A DNA stretch of 13,083 nt from Candidatus Limnocylindrales bacterium (GTDB lineage Bacteria; Chloroflexota; Limnocylindria; Limnocylindrales; CSP1-4), in NCBI GenBank assembly GCA_030647575.1, contig JAUSJS010000053.1, positions 1 through 13,083 of the forward strand. Reading direction: 5' to 3'. The position numbers were made by a program, and so were the translations under genes. Under the pieces are notes generated by a model. That model saw only the letters and a program-made list of their open reading frames with translations. It was not told where the DNA came from and ran no database searches. The number at the start of each line of letters is the position of its first letter. Within the stretch, counting starts at the first letter, position 1. Of this stretch, positions 1 through 6,383 are shown piece after piece.

Positions 1-113
1 ATCAGCGCGACCCCGGCGAATGACAGCAGCGACAAACCGCCGATGACTCCGCCCAGAACCCCGAGACCGAACGCCGTCCATGGATCAGTCTGGGAGTGGC
101 TCGGGGACGTCAT
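1..113 (-). CDS. N-terminus of a small membrane protein (partial)
   Basis: Only the first 37 codons are in the window; the gene runs off the left edge. It starts with ATG (complement of 111-113). The peptide has a short polar N-terminus (MTSPSHSQTDPWTAFG) followed by a Gly/Leu/Val-rich hydrophobic stretch from about residue 15 to the edge, typical of a first transmembrane helix. A weak purine-rich Shine-Dalgarno (AGAGAGCAGAAG) sits just upstream. It is divergent from the GbsR-type regulator at 154, with 40 nt between the start codons, so it may be that regulator's target. The family cannot be identified from so little sequence. Confidence 0.55.
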   Translation of the reverse strand, partial: MTSPSHSQTDPWTAFGLGVLGGVIGGLSLLSFAGVAL

Positions 114-131
114 CTTCTGCTCTCTTCAGCG

Positions 132-149
132 TGCTACTCTGTCATAGCA
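132..149. repeat. Inverted repeat in the divergent gap (candidate operator)
   Basis: TGCTA at 132-136 and TAGCA at 145-149 form an inverted repeat with an 8-bp spacer, just upstream of the regulator's ATG. A related sequence, GCTACTGTCA, occurs at 170-179; the first copy reads GCTACTCTGTCA (133-144). A winged-helix regulator encoded next door could bind here, but the arms are only 5 bp and chance is not excluded. Confidence 0.25.
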
Positions 150-150
150 A

Positions 151-179
151 GTTATGAGCGATAAACAGGCTACTGTCAA
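151..179 (-). promoter_or_regulatory. Candidate sigma70-type promoter for the leftward membrane gene
   Basis: On the minus strand, a perfect TTGACA (complement of 174-179) is followed after 17 bp by CATAAC (complement of 151-156), which matches TATAAT at 4 of 6 bases. Transcription would start near 144 and give a leader of about 30 nt before the ATG at 113. The promoter overlaps the first codons of the plus-strand regulator gene, so transcription or regulator binding here could affect both genes. Confidence 0.4.
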
Positions 180-939
180 GGCGCACGTTCTGCCCACGCC
201 TCCGCCTGCCACTGCCGGCGACGCCGCGAACGGCCCTGACCACAAGACGGCCGAGGAGATCCGGATCGAGCTCGCCCGGGCGTGGGGCGAGATGGGCGCA
301 GCCTGGGGCGTCACCCCCGCGATCGCCCGGGTCCATGCGTATCTGATGGCTCGCCAGGAGCCGCTAACCGAGCGCGAGGTTCGCGAGGCCCTGGGTCTGA
401 GCCACCGGGCGGCCAGCCTGGCCCTCGCCGAGGCCGAGTCGTGGGGGATCGTCGAGCGCGTCCGGGAGTTGCGGCGGGTCGGGCGACGCGGGCCGGCCGG
501 GACCGCCTACCTGGCGGTCGGCGATCACTGGCAGTGGTTCGGGCGGGTCATCGCTGAACGCAAGGTCCGCGAGGGCGACCCGATCATCACCGTGCTCGAG
601 GCCAAGGAGCGCGAGGCGGCGGCCGCTGTCGAGGCCAACCCCGATGACGACGAGTTGGCCGCCCTGCGCGACTGGCTGTCGGCCTTCCTCGTGTTCGTCC
701 GACTGTTCGATCGGGCGGTTGGGCTGGTGCCGCAGCTGGATCCGCGCGAGCTCGAGCGTTCGCTGAGCCTGCTCGGCCGAATCCCGGACGCGACGATCCT
801 GCGCCTGTTCGATCTGCTCGGCGGACTGCCGGATCAGGATGTGATCGACCTGGTCGATGCGCTCTCGCGCCTGTCGCCGGTCGCAGCACGCCGTGCCACG
901 AAGCTCATGTCGGGAGTGATCCGCACCGTCTCGCGTTGA
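154..939 (+). CDS. GbsR/MarR-type winged-helix transcriptional regulator
   Basis: This is a 261-residue protein with a winged helix-turn-helix at about residues 50-125: WGVTPAIARVHAYLM, then LTEREVREALGLSHRAASLA as the recognition region, then the wing VRRVGRRGPAGTAYLAVGD-like stretch. The arrangement matches the GbsR group of the MarR superfamily (COG1510), whose best-known member controls glycine betaine synthesis. Family members are usually about 160-190 residues. This one has a 30-residue polar N-terminal lead and a helical C-terminal extension from about 195 to the end, which could serve dimerisation or ligand sensing. The ATG at 154 has no obvious Shine-Dalgarno, so the message may be leaderless; an internal ATG at 292 would give a shorter protein. 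The ligand and targets are unknown; the divergent membrane gene is the obvious candidate target. Confidence 0.8.
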   Translation: MSDKQATVKAHVLPTPPPATAGDAANGPDHKTAEEIRIELARAWGEMGAAWGVTPAIARVHAYLMARQEPLTEREVREALGLSHRAASLALAEAESWGIVERVRELRRVGRRGPAGTAYLAVGDHWQWFGRVIAERKVREGDPIITVLEAKEREAAAAVEANPDDDELAALRDWLSAFLVFVRLFDRAVGLVPQLDPRELERSLSLLGRIPDATILRLFDLLGGLPDQDVIDLVDALSRLSPVAARRATKLMSGVIRTVSR

Positions 940-993
940 GCGAGCGGTCACGACGCGGGTGCGCGCGGCCGGCTCGCGGCGGACAGCGCCCCC

Positions 994-1074
994 GCGCGAC
1001 TCGGAGTCGACATCGAGGGGCCGAACGGTCCCTCGGACAGCCTCTCGACGCCCAAGTGTGTCCCCGAGTCGCGC
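994..1074. repeat. Three-tier nested inverted repeat (structured RNA or cruciform candidate)
   Basis: The outer arms are a perfect 11-bp inverted repeat: GCGCGACTCGG (994-1004) and CCGAGTCGCGC (1064-1074). Inside them GTCGA (1006-1010) pairs with TCGAC (1045-1049). Inside that, CGAGGGGCC (1014-1022) pairs with GGTCCCTCG (1027-1035) across a GAAC tetraloop, with one G-U pair in RNA. All three stems are compatible with each other and leave one unpaired bulge (1050-1063). No T-run follows, so it is not a standard intrinsic terminator. It could be a structured leader, a small RNA or a protein-binding cruciform. The function is unknown. Confidence 0.45.
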
Positions 1075-1093
1075 CCTTGTCAGGACGGACGTC

Positions 1094-1127
1094 GTCAGGT
1101 TACGTTCGGGCGCAAAGCGTGCCTGAC
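1094..1127. repeat. Hairpin upstream of pdxS
   Basis: GTCAGG (1094-1099) pairs with CCTGAC (1122-1127). The helix continues with T1100-G1121 and ACGTT (1102-1106) against AGCGT (1116-1120), leaving one bulged base and a 9-nt loop. A third partial copy of the arm, TGTCAGG (1078-1084), can pair with CCTGACA (1122-1128) instead, so two folds compete. No T-tract follows. Confidence 0.35.
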
Positions 1128-1183
1128 AGTGGCCAGGAGACGCCGAGGTTCGCGGTCCCCTCGTGGGCCGTCGTGCGCACACG

Positions 1184-1192
1184 TGCGATAAT
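1184..1192 (+). promoter_or_regulatory. Extended -10 element, candidate pdxS operon promoter
   Basis: TGCGATAAT (1184-1192) fits the extended -10 pattern TGnTATAAT at all but one base. No good -35 is seen at 17-18 bp upstream, which is usual for extended -10 promoters. The start point would be near 1199, giving a leader of about 93 nt before pdxS. Confidence 0.4.
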
Positions 1193-1291
1193 CGTCGCGC
1201 GCGCGGGGCTCGGCCGACTCGAACGGGCGACGACCCCGGGGCCAGACCCGGCCGGCGAACCGAGCGCGATGACCAGAGGAAACCGTCCCAC

Positions 1292-2179
1292 ATGACCGTC
1301 GAGACGTCCACCTGGGCGACCAAGAAGGGTCTTGCCCAGATGCTCAAGGGCGGCGTCATCATGGATGTCGTCACGCCCGAACAGGCCAAGCTCGCCGAGG
1401 ATGCCGGCGCGGTCGCCGTCATGGCGCTCGAGCGCGTGCCGGCTGACATCCGGGCGGCCGGCGGCGTCGCACGAATGAGCGACCCATCGATCATCGAAGC
1501 GATCATGGACGCCGTGACCATTCCGGTCATGGCCAAGGCCCGGATCGGTCACTTCGTGGAGGCTCAGGTCCTCGAGGCGCTTGGCGTCGACTACATCGAC
1601 GAGTCCGAGGTCTTGACCCCGGCCGACGAGAGCAACCATATCGACAAGCACGCCTTCAAGGTTCCCTTCGTGTGCGGCTGCCGCAACCTCGGTGAGGCGC
1701 TGCGGCGGATCAACGAGGGCGCCGCGATGATGCGGACCAAGGGCGAGGCCGGGACGGGCAACATCGTCGAGGCGGTCCGTCAGCTGCGCGACGTGCTGGC
1801 AGAGATGCGTCGCCTGCGGGGCATGCGCGAGGACGAGCTGTTCGCCGCCGCCAAAGAGCTCGGCGCACCGTACGAGCTGGTCAAGCAGGTTGCCGCCGAT
1901 GGCAAGCTGCCTGTCGTCAACTTCGTGGCCGGCGGCATCAGCACCCCGGCCGATGCGGCCCTGGTGATGCAGCTGGGCGCCGAGGGCGTCTTCGTCGGCT
2001 CGGGCATCTTCAAGTCGGAGGATCCGGCCCGGATGGCCAATGCGATCGTGCAGGCCACCACCTTCTTCGATGATCCCAAGAAGATCGCCGAGGTCTCGAA
2101 GGGCCTCGGAGCCCCGATGCGGGGCATCGCGCTCGAGGAGATCCCGGACCGGGAGCGGCTCGCCGTCCGCGGCTGGTAG
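1292..2179 (+). CDS. pdxS: Pyridoxal 5'-phosphate synthase, synthase subunit PdxS
   Basis: PdxS builds PLP from ribose 5-phosphate (or ribulose 5-phosphate), glyceraldehyde 3-phosphate and ammonia delivered by PdxT, as a cytosolic dodecamer of TIM barrels. The 295 residues match the family's usual length and are near-canonical throughout. Landmarks: MLKGGVIMDVVTPEQA near residues 17-32 with Asp25; PVMAKARIGHFVEAQ with the substrate-binding Lys82 (Lys81 in Bacillus); MMRTKGEAGTG with Lys150 (Lys149 in Bacillus); and phosphate-binding GGISTPADAA and GVFVGSGIF near 214-240. ATG 1292 is chosen because the conserved family N-terminus begins there and AGAGGA precedes it; upstream in-frame sequence has no family similarity. 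It is the first gene of the pdxS-pdxT-GNAT-R3H run. Confidence 0.98.
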   Translation: MTVETSTWATKKGLAQMLKGGVIMDVVTPEQAKLAEDAGAVAVMALERVPADIRAAGGVARMSDPSIIEAIMDAVTIPVMAKARIGHFVEAQVLEALGVDYIDESEVLTPADESNHIDKHAFKVPFVCGCRNLGEALRRINEGAAMMRTKGEAGTGNIVEAVRQLRDVLAEMRRLRGMREDELFAAAKELGAPYELVKQVAADGKLPVVNFVAGGISTPADAALVMQLGAEGVFVGSGIFKSEDPARMANAIVQATTFFDDPKKIAEVSKGLGAPMRGIALEEIPDRERLAVRGW

Positions 2180-2204
2180 GGCGACCCACCACGTCGCCGG
2201 CGAC
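2180..2204 (+). promoter_or_regulatory. Stem-loop and palindrome between pdxS and pdxT
   Basis: Directly after the pdxS stop codon, GGCGAC (2180-2185) pairs with GTCGCC (2193-2198) across a 7-nt loop. GTCGCC is followed at once by another GGCGAC (2199-2204), so 2193-2204 is also a perfect 12-bp palindrome. The hairpin ends 15 nt before the pdxT ATG (2214), and no Shine-Dalgarno is visible in the gap. It may set pdxT translation or transcript stability relative to pdxS; this is inference. Confidence 0.4.
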
Positions 2205-2213
2205 CACGCGCGC

Positions 2214-2852
2214 ATGAGGATCGGCGTACTCGCCCTCCAGGGGGCGTTCCGCGAGCACCTCGACACGCTCCACGCGATCGGCGTGGAGGGGGTCCGCGTG
2301 CGCGAGCCCGCAGATCTGGACGGCGTCAGCGGGCTCATCCTGCCCGGCGGCGAGAGCACGACGATGCGCCAGCTGATCGAGCGCTGGGGGTTGCGCCAGC
2401 CGATCCTCGAGCTGGCCGAACGCGGCGCCCCGATCTTCGGGACGTGTGCCGGGATGATCTTGCTGGCGCGCGAGATCGCCGGCGACGAGCCGCCGACGCT
2501 GCCGGTACTCGACGTGACCGTCGAGCGCAACGCGTTCGGCCGCCAGCTGGATTCGTTCGAGGCCGAGGTGCCCGTGCCGATCCTCGGTGACCGGCCGGTC
2601 CATGCGGTCTTCATCCGGGCACCGATCATCGAGCGGACCAGCCCGGAGGTGGACGTCCTGGCGCGGCTCGATGACGGCCGGATCGTCGCCGTTCGAGAGC
2701 GAAACATCCTCGCCACCGCGTTCCACCCGGAGCTCGCCGGCGAAACGAGGTTCCACCGCTTGATGGCCACGATGGCGGCCGAGCATGACGACCCCGGCGA
2801 GGGCTCGGGGCGCCGGCCGCATCCGACCCGGCGGGGCAGGCCGGCTCGATGA
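2214..2852 (+). CDS. pdxT: Pyridoxal 5'-phosphate synthase, glutaminase subunit PdxT
   Basis: PdxT is a class I (triad) glutamine amidotransferase that hydrolyses glutamine and channels ammonia to PdxS. The 212-residue protein starts with the family's MRIGVLALQGAFREH. It carries LPGGESTTM (about 43-51), the nucleophile loop GTCAGM with Cys78, and the catalytic pair His171 and Glu173 in AFHPEL. AVFIRAP near 131-137 is also conserved in the family. Catalytic residues are complete. The last 20 or so residues (DDPGEGSGRRPHPTRRG...) are polar, Pro/Arg-rich and go beyond the usual end, so they are probably a disordered tail. ATG 2214 is chosen by homology; the ribosome-binding site is weak. The stop overlaps the next gene's start (ATGA). 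Confidence 0.97.
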   Translation: MRIGVLALQGAFREHLDTLHAIGVEGVRVREPADLDGVSGLILPGGESTTMRQLIERWGLRQPILELAERGAPIFGTCAGMILLAREIAGDEPPTLPVLDVTVERNAFGRQLDSFEAEVPVPILGDRPVHAVFIRAPIIERTSPEVDVLARLDDGRIVAVRERNILATAFHPELAGETRFHRLMATMAAEHDDPGEGSGRRPHPTRRGRPAR

Positions 2853-3916
2853 GCGCGCTGCGAGCCCCCCGAGGCGGCGGCAAGGTACGGCCGGCGCGCC
2901 TGACCGATCTGGCGGCGCTCGGCGAGCTCTCGCGGCTGTGTCAATCCGACAGCGTGGACACGCGCTCCCTGGGGTTGCCGGTGAACGGGCCGCCGATCGG
3001 TGTGTTCAGCCTCTTCCGGCTCCCGCTGGGTGCCTTCCGGCCAAACGACCTGCTGTACGTCTACGAGGACCAGGGCCACATCGCCGGCCTCGTCCGCGTG
3101 GAGCGCGAATCGGTCCGCGACGAATGGACGATCGTCGAGCTTGATGCGGTCGGGATGGCCAATGCCGGCGACATCCGTTATCGCCTGGTCCAGCTCCTGC
3201 TGCGCGAGGGTGCGAAGAGAGGCGCGGCGCGCTTCCACGTTGCCTGCGCCGACGCCGACGACAATGTCGAACTGTTAATGCAGGCGGGCTTCATGCGCTA
3301 CGGCGAGGAGCGGATCCTGTTCCGCCCGGCCGACAGGCCGATGCCGGCGCCCTGGACGGACAAGCGTGCTGAGGCGGCGCGGATCCGGCCGACGAACTCG
3401 CTGGATGCGATCCCGCTGGCCAGGCTGTATGGCCAGGCGACACCGCAGCCCGTGGCTCGCCTGGAGGCGTTCCGCCTCGCCGACTGGGAACGCCAGGGCG
3501 CCCATATGCGCGTGCCGCGCTCCAGCCTGACCCCGATCCTGCGCTTCGCCGACGTCGAGGGGTTCGTGCAGGCGGCGCAGGACGGCGGCGGCGACGGGAC
3601 GATGCTCGACGCCTACATCCAGGTCGGCGTCGCCAAGGAGGACCAGCCCCACTATCTCAAGGTGGTCGCTCGACCGGAGGCCGACGTCTCCGAGCTCATC
3701 GACTTCGGCCTGGGCATCATCGCCGCGCAGACGACAAAGGGCGGAGATCATCGCCCGGAACGGGGGGTCATCGCTCCGGTGCGGACCTATGAATCGCCGA
3801 TCGACCGCAGAATGGAGGACGCCGGCTTCGATTCGATCGCCACTGTCACCCTGCTGATGAAGGAAACCCTCATCCGCGTCGCCGAACCGGCTCTCGTGCC
3901 GGCGGGCGTCAGGTAA
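2849..3916 (+). CDS. Two-domain GNAT-fold protein
   Basis: The 355-residue protein resembles two consecutive GNAT (Gcn5-related N-acetyltransferase) folds. The first spans about residues 13-165: KVRPARLTDLAALGELSRL as opening strand and helix, HIAGLVRVE, WTIVELDAVG, then a helix, RFHVACADADDNVELLMQAGF and a closing strand. The second, more divergent, spans about 180-345: RIRPTNSLDAIPLARLYG at the start and YESPIDRRMEDAGFDSIATVTLLMK at the end. The acetyl-CoA pyrophosphate loop (Q/RxxGxG/A) is not recognisable in either half; where it is expected the first half has NAGDIRYRLVQ. Acetyl transfer is therefore uncertain and a binding or scaffolding role is possible. ATG 2849 overlaps the pdxT stop by 4 nt, implying translational coupling. 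The substrate is unknown, and the link to PLP synthesis rests on position only. Confidence 0.75.
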   Translation: MSALRAPRGGGKVRPARLTDLAALGELSRLCQSDSVDTRSLGLPVNGPPIGVFSLFRLPLGAFRPNDLLYVYEDQGHIAGLVRVERESVRDEWTIVELDAVGMANAGDIRYRLVQLLLREGAKRGAARFHVACADADDNVELLMQAGFMRYGEERILFRPADRPMPAPWTDKRAEAARIRPTNSLDAIPLARLYGQATPQPVARLEAFRLADWERQGAHMRVPRSSLTPILRFADVEGFVQAAQDGGGDGTMLDAYIQVGVAKEDQPHYLKVVARPEADVSELIDFGLGIIAAQTTKGGDHRPERGVIAPVRTYESPIDRRMEDAGFDSIATVTLLMKETLIRVAEPALVPAGVR

Positions 3917-3927
3917 TCCATCCGCTA

Positions 3928-6024
3928 GTGGAGGACAACGTGGGTCGCGAAGATCGCCAGCGGGAATCGATCGACGATCTCGACGCGTTGCTCACAGCGC
4001 TGCCGCCCGAGATCGTCGAGGCGGTCCACGCGCTGCCCGATCCCACCGCGCTGATCGAGGTCGTCATGGACCTGGGCCGCCGGCCCGAGGCGCGCTTTCC
4101 CGATTCGGAGATCGCGCTGCTGGACCGCGAGATCGTCGAGGCCGACCTGGCTTTCGTCGTCGAGCACATCGGGACGTTCGGCGATGACAACCGGGCCGGC
4201 ATCGAGCGGACCCTGCACCGGATCAGCGCGATCCGCAACCGGAACGGCAAGATCGTCGGGCTGACCTGCCGGATCGGCCGGGCGGTCTACGGCACGATCG
4301 AGATCATCAACGACTTCGTCGAGACCGGGAAGTCGATCCTGATCCTGGGCCGCCCGGGGATCGGCAAGACGACCATGCTGCGCGAAGCCGCGCGCGTGCT
4401 GGCCGACGACATGGGCAAGCGGGTCGTGGTGGTCGATACGAGCAACGAGATCGCCGGTGACGGCGACATCCCGCATCCGGCGATCGGCAAGGCACGGCGG
4501 ATGCAGGTCCGCACGCCGTCGCTCCAGCACGAGGTGATGATCGAGGCGGTCGAGAATCACATGCCCCAGGTGATCGTCATCGACGAGATCGGGACGGAGC
4601 TCGAGGCGGTGGCCGCGCGCACGATCGCCGAACGCGGCGTGCAGCTGATCGGCACGGCGCATGGCAACAGCCTCGACAACCTGATGCTCAATCCGACGTT
4701 GTCCGATCTGATCGGTGGCATCCAGAGCGTGACCCTTGGCGACGAGGAGGCTCGCCGTCGGCGGACCCAGAAGAGCGTGCTCGAGCGCAAGGCCCCGCCG
4801 ACGTTCGACGTGATCGTGGAGATCCAGGATCGGGAACGCGTCGCGGTCCATGCCGATGTGGCGGACACCATCGATGCCCTGTTGCGCGGCGATCCAGTCG
4901 CACCGGAGCTGCGCTGGCGCGACGAGGAAGGCGTTCATCGCAGCCAGGGTCGACCACGGCCTTCGCCACGAGAGCAGCTGGGTGCGGAGCGCTTCGCCGG
5001 TCTCGTCGGCGCGGGCTCACCCTGGCGGATGGAGCCCGGCTGGCGCGGCGAGGGCTCGTATCGAACCGGCGGCTTTCGCGAGGCGGAGCGCAGCGCCGGG
5101 TTCCGGCCAGGCTACCGGCCCGGGGCGACCGGTGGCTGGCGGCAGTCCCGCGGCGGCTCGGGGCGTGAGCCTGCCACGCGCGGTCCCGTATCGGAGGGTG
5201 GCTGGGCCGGCACCCTGCCCGGTGAGCGATCTGCCGCCCCGTCGGCGTCACCACGCGGCGCACGTGCAGCGGAAGCCCCGTTCGTCGCTGGCGAGATCGC
5301 CGACCGCGGACCACTGGAACGGGGGGCCACGACGACCGCGGCGGAGACGCGCGCCCGCGAGGCCCGTGAGCTCGAGCGCCAGAGGGCCTGGCGCGACCAG
5401 GCGAGCAAGGCGCTCAGCGCGATGAAGGCCGAGGAAGGAACGGGACCGGTCAACGTCGACGAACTCGTCGACGACGATCTGGACATGCTGCCACTCGGCG
5501 GCGAGGAAGGACCCGATGGCAGCACCGTGCTGGTGCCCGGCGGCTCACCACTGCCGACCTTGCGCGTCCTGCCCCAGGGAATCAGCCACAAGCGCCTCGA
5601 GCAGGCGATCCGGGACCTGCAACTCCCGGTTGTCATCGCCCGCGACGTGGACGAGGCGGACGTGGTCATGACCCTGCGCAACGAGTACAAGCAGAAGACC
5701 CCGCTGCTCCGCGACGCCGAGGATCGGGCGATGCCGATCTACGTCCTCAAGAGCAACACCATCCCGCAGATGCAATCGAGCCTGACCTCGATCTTCTCGC
5801 TCGAGATCGATCCGCGTGAAGCCGCCATGCGCGAGACCGAGGACGCCATCGAAGCCGTGCTGCAGTCGTCCGACGCGGTCGAGCTGTCCCCCCAGAACGC
5901 CTACATCCGCCGGCTTCAACACCAGCTGGCAGAGCGGGCGAACCTGGTCTCCCGGTCTCGCGGTCGTGAGCCGTACCGGCGGGTCCGGCTCTATCCGGAC
6001 GCCGCGCGCAGCGGCTGGCGTTGA
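3928..6024 (+). CDS. Ycf45/SpoIIIAA-like AAA ATPase with R3H nucleic-acid-binding domain
   Basis: The 698-residue protein has three parts. Residues 1-330 form a secretion/SpoIIIAA-like P-loop ATPase: Walker A GRPGIGKTT (141-149), VVVVDTSNEI (167-175), Walker B QVIVIDEIGTE (214-224), then GTAHGNSL (242-249). Residues about 338-450 are a Gly/Arg/Trp/Tyr/Phe-rich linker, followed by a charged helical piece. Residues about 541-698 match the Ycf45-type C-terminus (LPQGISHKRLEQAI, VYVLKSNTIPQ-like) and end in an R3H domain with Arg661-x3-His665 (RRLQH) and GREPYRRVRLYP. R3H domains bind single-stranded nucleic acid, so a DNA or RNA role in the cytosol is likely; the exact function of this family is not settled. 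GTG 3928 gives the longest form. GTG 3940 has a better-placed GAGGA and is a real alternative start (694 residues). It lies 11 nt after the GNAT gene. Confidence 0.92.
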   Translation: MEDNVGREDRQRESIDDLDALLTALPPEIVEAVHALPDPTALIEVVMDLGRRPEARFPDSEIALLDREIVEADLAFVVEHIGTFGDDNRAGIERTLHRISAIRNRNGKIVGLTCRIGRAVYGTIEIINDFVETGKSILILGRPGIGKTTMLREAARVLADDMGKRVVVVDTSNEIAGDGDIPHPAIGKARRMQVRTPSLQHEVMIEAVENHMPQVIVIDEIGTELEAVAARTIAERGVQLIGTAHGNSLDNLMLNPTLSDLIGGIQSVTLGDEEARRRRTQKSVLERKAPPTFDVIVEIQDRERVAVHADVADTIDALLRGDPVAPELRWRDEEGVHRSQGRPRPSPREQLGAERFAGLVGAGSPWRMEPGWRGEGSYRTGGFREAERSAGFRPGYRPGATGGWRQSRGGSGREPATRGPVSEGGWAGTLPGERSAAPSASPRGARAAEAPFVAGEIADRGPLERGATTTAAETRAREARELERQRAWRDQASKALSAMKAEEGTGPVNVDELVDDDLDMLPLGGEEGPDGSTVLVPGGSPLPTLRVLPQGISHKRLEQAIRDLQLPVVIARDVDEADVVMTLRNEYKQKTPLLRDAEDRAMPIYVLKSNTIPQMQSSLTSIFSLEIDPREAAMRETEDAIEAVLQSSDAVELSPQNAYIRRLQHQLAERANLVSRSRGREPYRRVRLYPDAARSGWR

Positions 6025-6383
6025 CCTCGTCGCTCGGACTGCGCGGCGGGCTGCGCCAGCTCAGCAGCGGGTCATCGCGTACGGCATCGCCGGCATCGCC
6101 GTGGCGCTGCACGGCTTGGTCGCGCTTGGCTGGGCGGGCGGTCGGGTGGCGACGCTTGCCGAAACCATTGACACCGAGGTGGCGCAGCTGACGGCCACGC
6201 TCGATGGCACGGCGGACACGCTGCATGACGCCGGCGCGTCCGCCGTCTCGCTCGCGGTGACCCAACCTGCGGTCGATCGAAGCCCAGCTGTCGTCGATCA
6301 ACATGGCAGCAGTAAATCCAGGGGAAGAACCCGCCACAAGAGCCGTCGCCGACGGCTGGTCTCTCGCGGTCACGGCCCCATGA
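6021..6383 (+). pseudogene. Decayed membrane-anchored coiled-coil gene (probable)
   Basis: A good protein signal runs at about 6038-6262 in one frame: RVIAYGIAGIAVALHGLVAL (a transmembrane helix), then ATLAETIDTEVAQLTATLDG and more heptad-like helix up to ASAVSLAVTQP. That frame then turns into Arg-rich non-protein-like text. A different frame carries on plausibly from about 6273 as SIEAQLSSINMAAVNPGEEP and stops at TGA 6381-6383, suggesting a frameshift near 6262-6275. At the 5' side, a TTG at 6021 overlapping the R3H stop (TTGA) would be a natural start but is out of frame with the helix. The only in-frame start is GTG 5966, inside the R3H gene. An intact gene read from GTG 5966 to 6484 is the alternative. 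I do not recognise a named family. Confidence 0.4.

Larger units (their letters stand above)
940..1291. other. 352-bp non-coding stretch between gbsR-type gene and pdxS
   Basis: I see no convincing gene here; the open frames crossing it are high-GC shadows. It contains a nested inverted-repeat structure (994-1074), a second hairpin (1094-1127), an extended -10 promoter element (1184-1192) and, at its end, the pdxS ribosome-binding site AGAGGA (1275-1280), about 11 nt before the ATG at 1292. No U-rich intrinsic terminator follows the regulator gene. Confidence 0.6.

Noticed and set aside
994..1127. Intrinsic terminator for the GbsR-type gene
   Set aside because: The stems are strong, but no T-run follows any of them on either strand, so I list them as structures of unknown role instead.
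364..1536. 390-codon open frame on the minus strand over the regulator and pdxS start
   Set aside because: It lies opposite two well-supported plus-strand genes, has shadow-like Arg/Ala/Pro/Ser-rich composition and no recognisable domain. Long antisense frames are expected at this GC content.
1100..3238. 712-codon open frame on the minus strand over pdxS, pdxT and the GNAT gene
   Set aside because: It is antisense to the near-canonical pdxS and pdxT genes; its composition mirrors their codon bias and no family is recognisable.
3925..4938. 337-codon minus-strand frame opposite the ATPase domain
   Set aside because: Asp/His/Leu/Arg-rich text typical of the antisense of a high-GC gene; the plus strand has clear Walker motifs.
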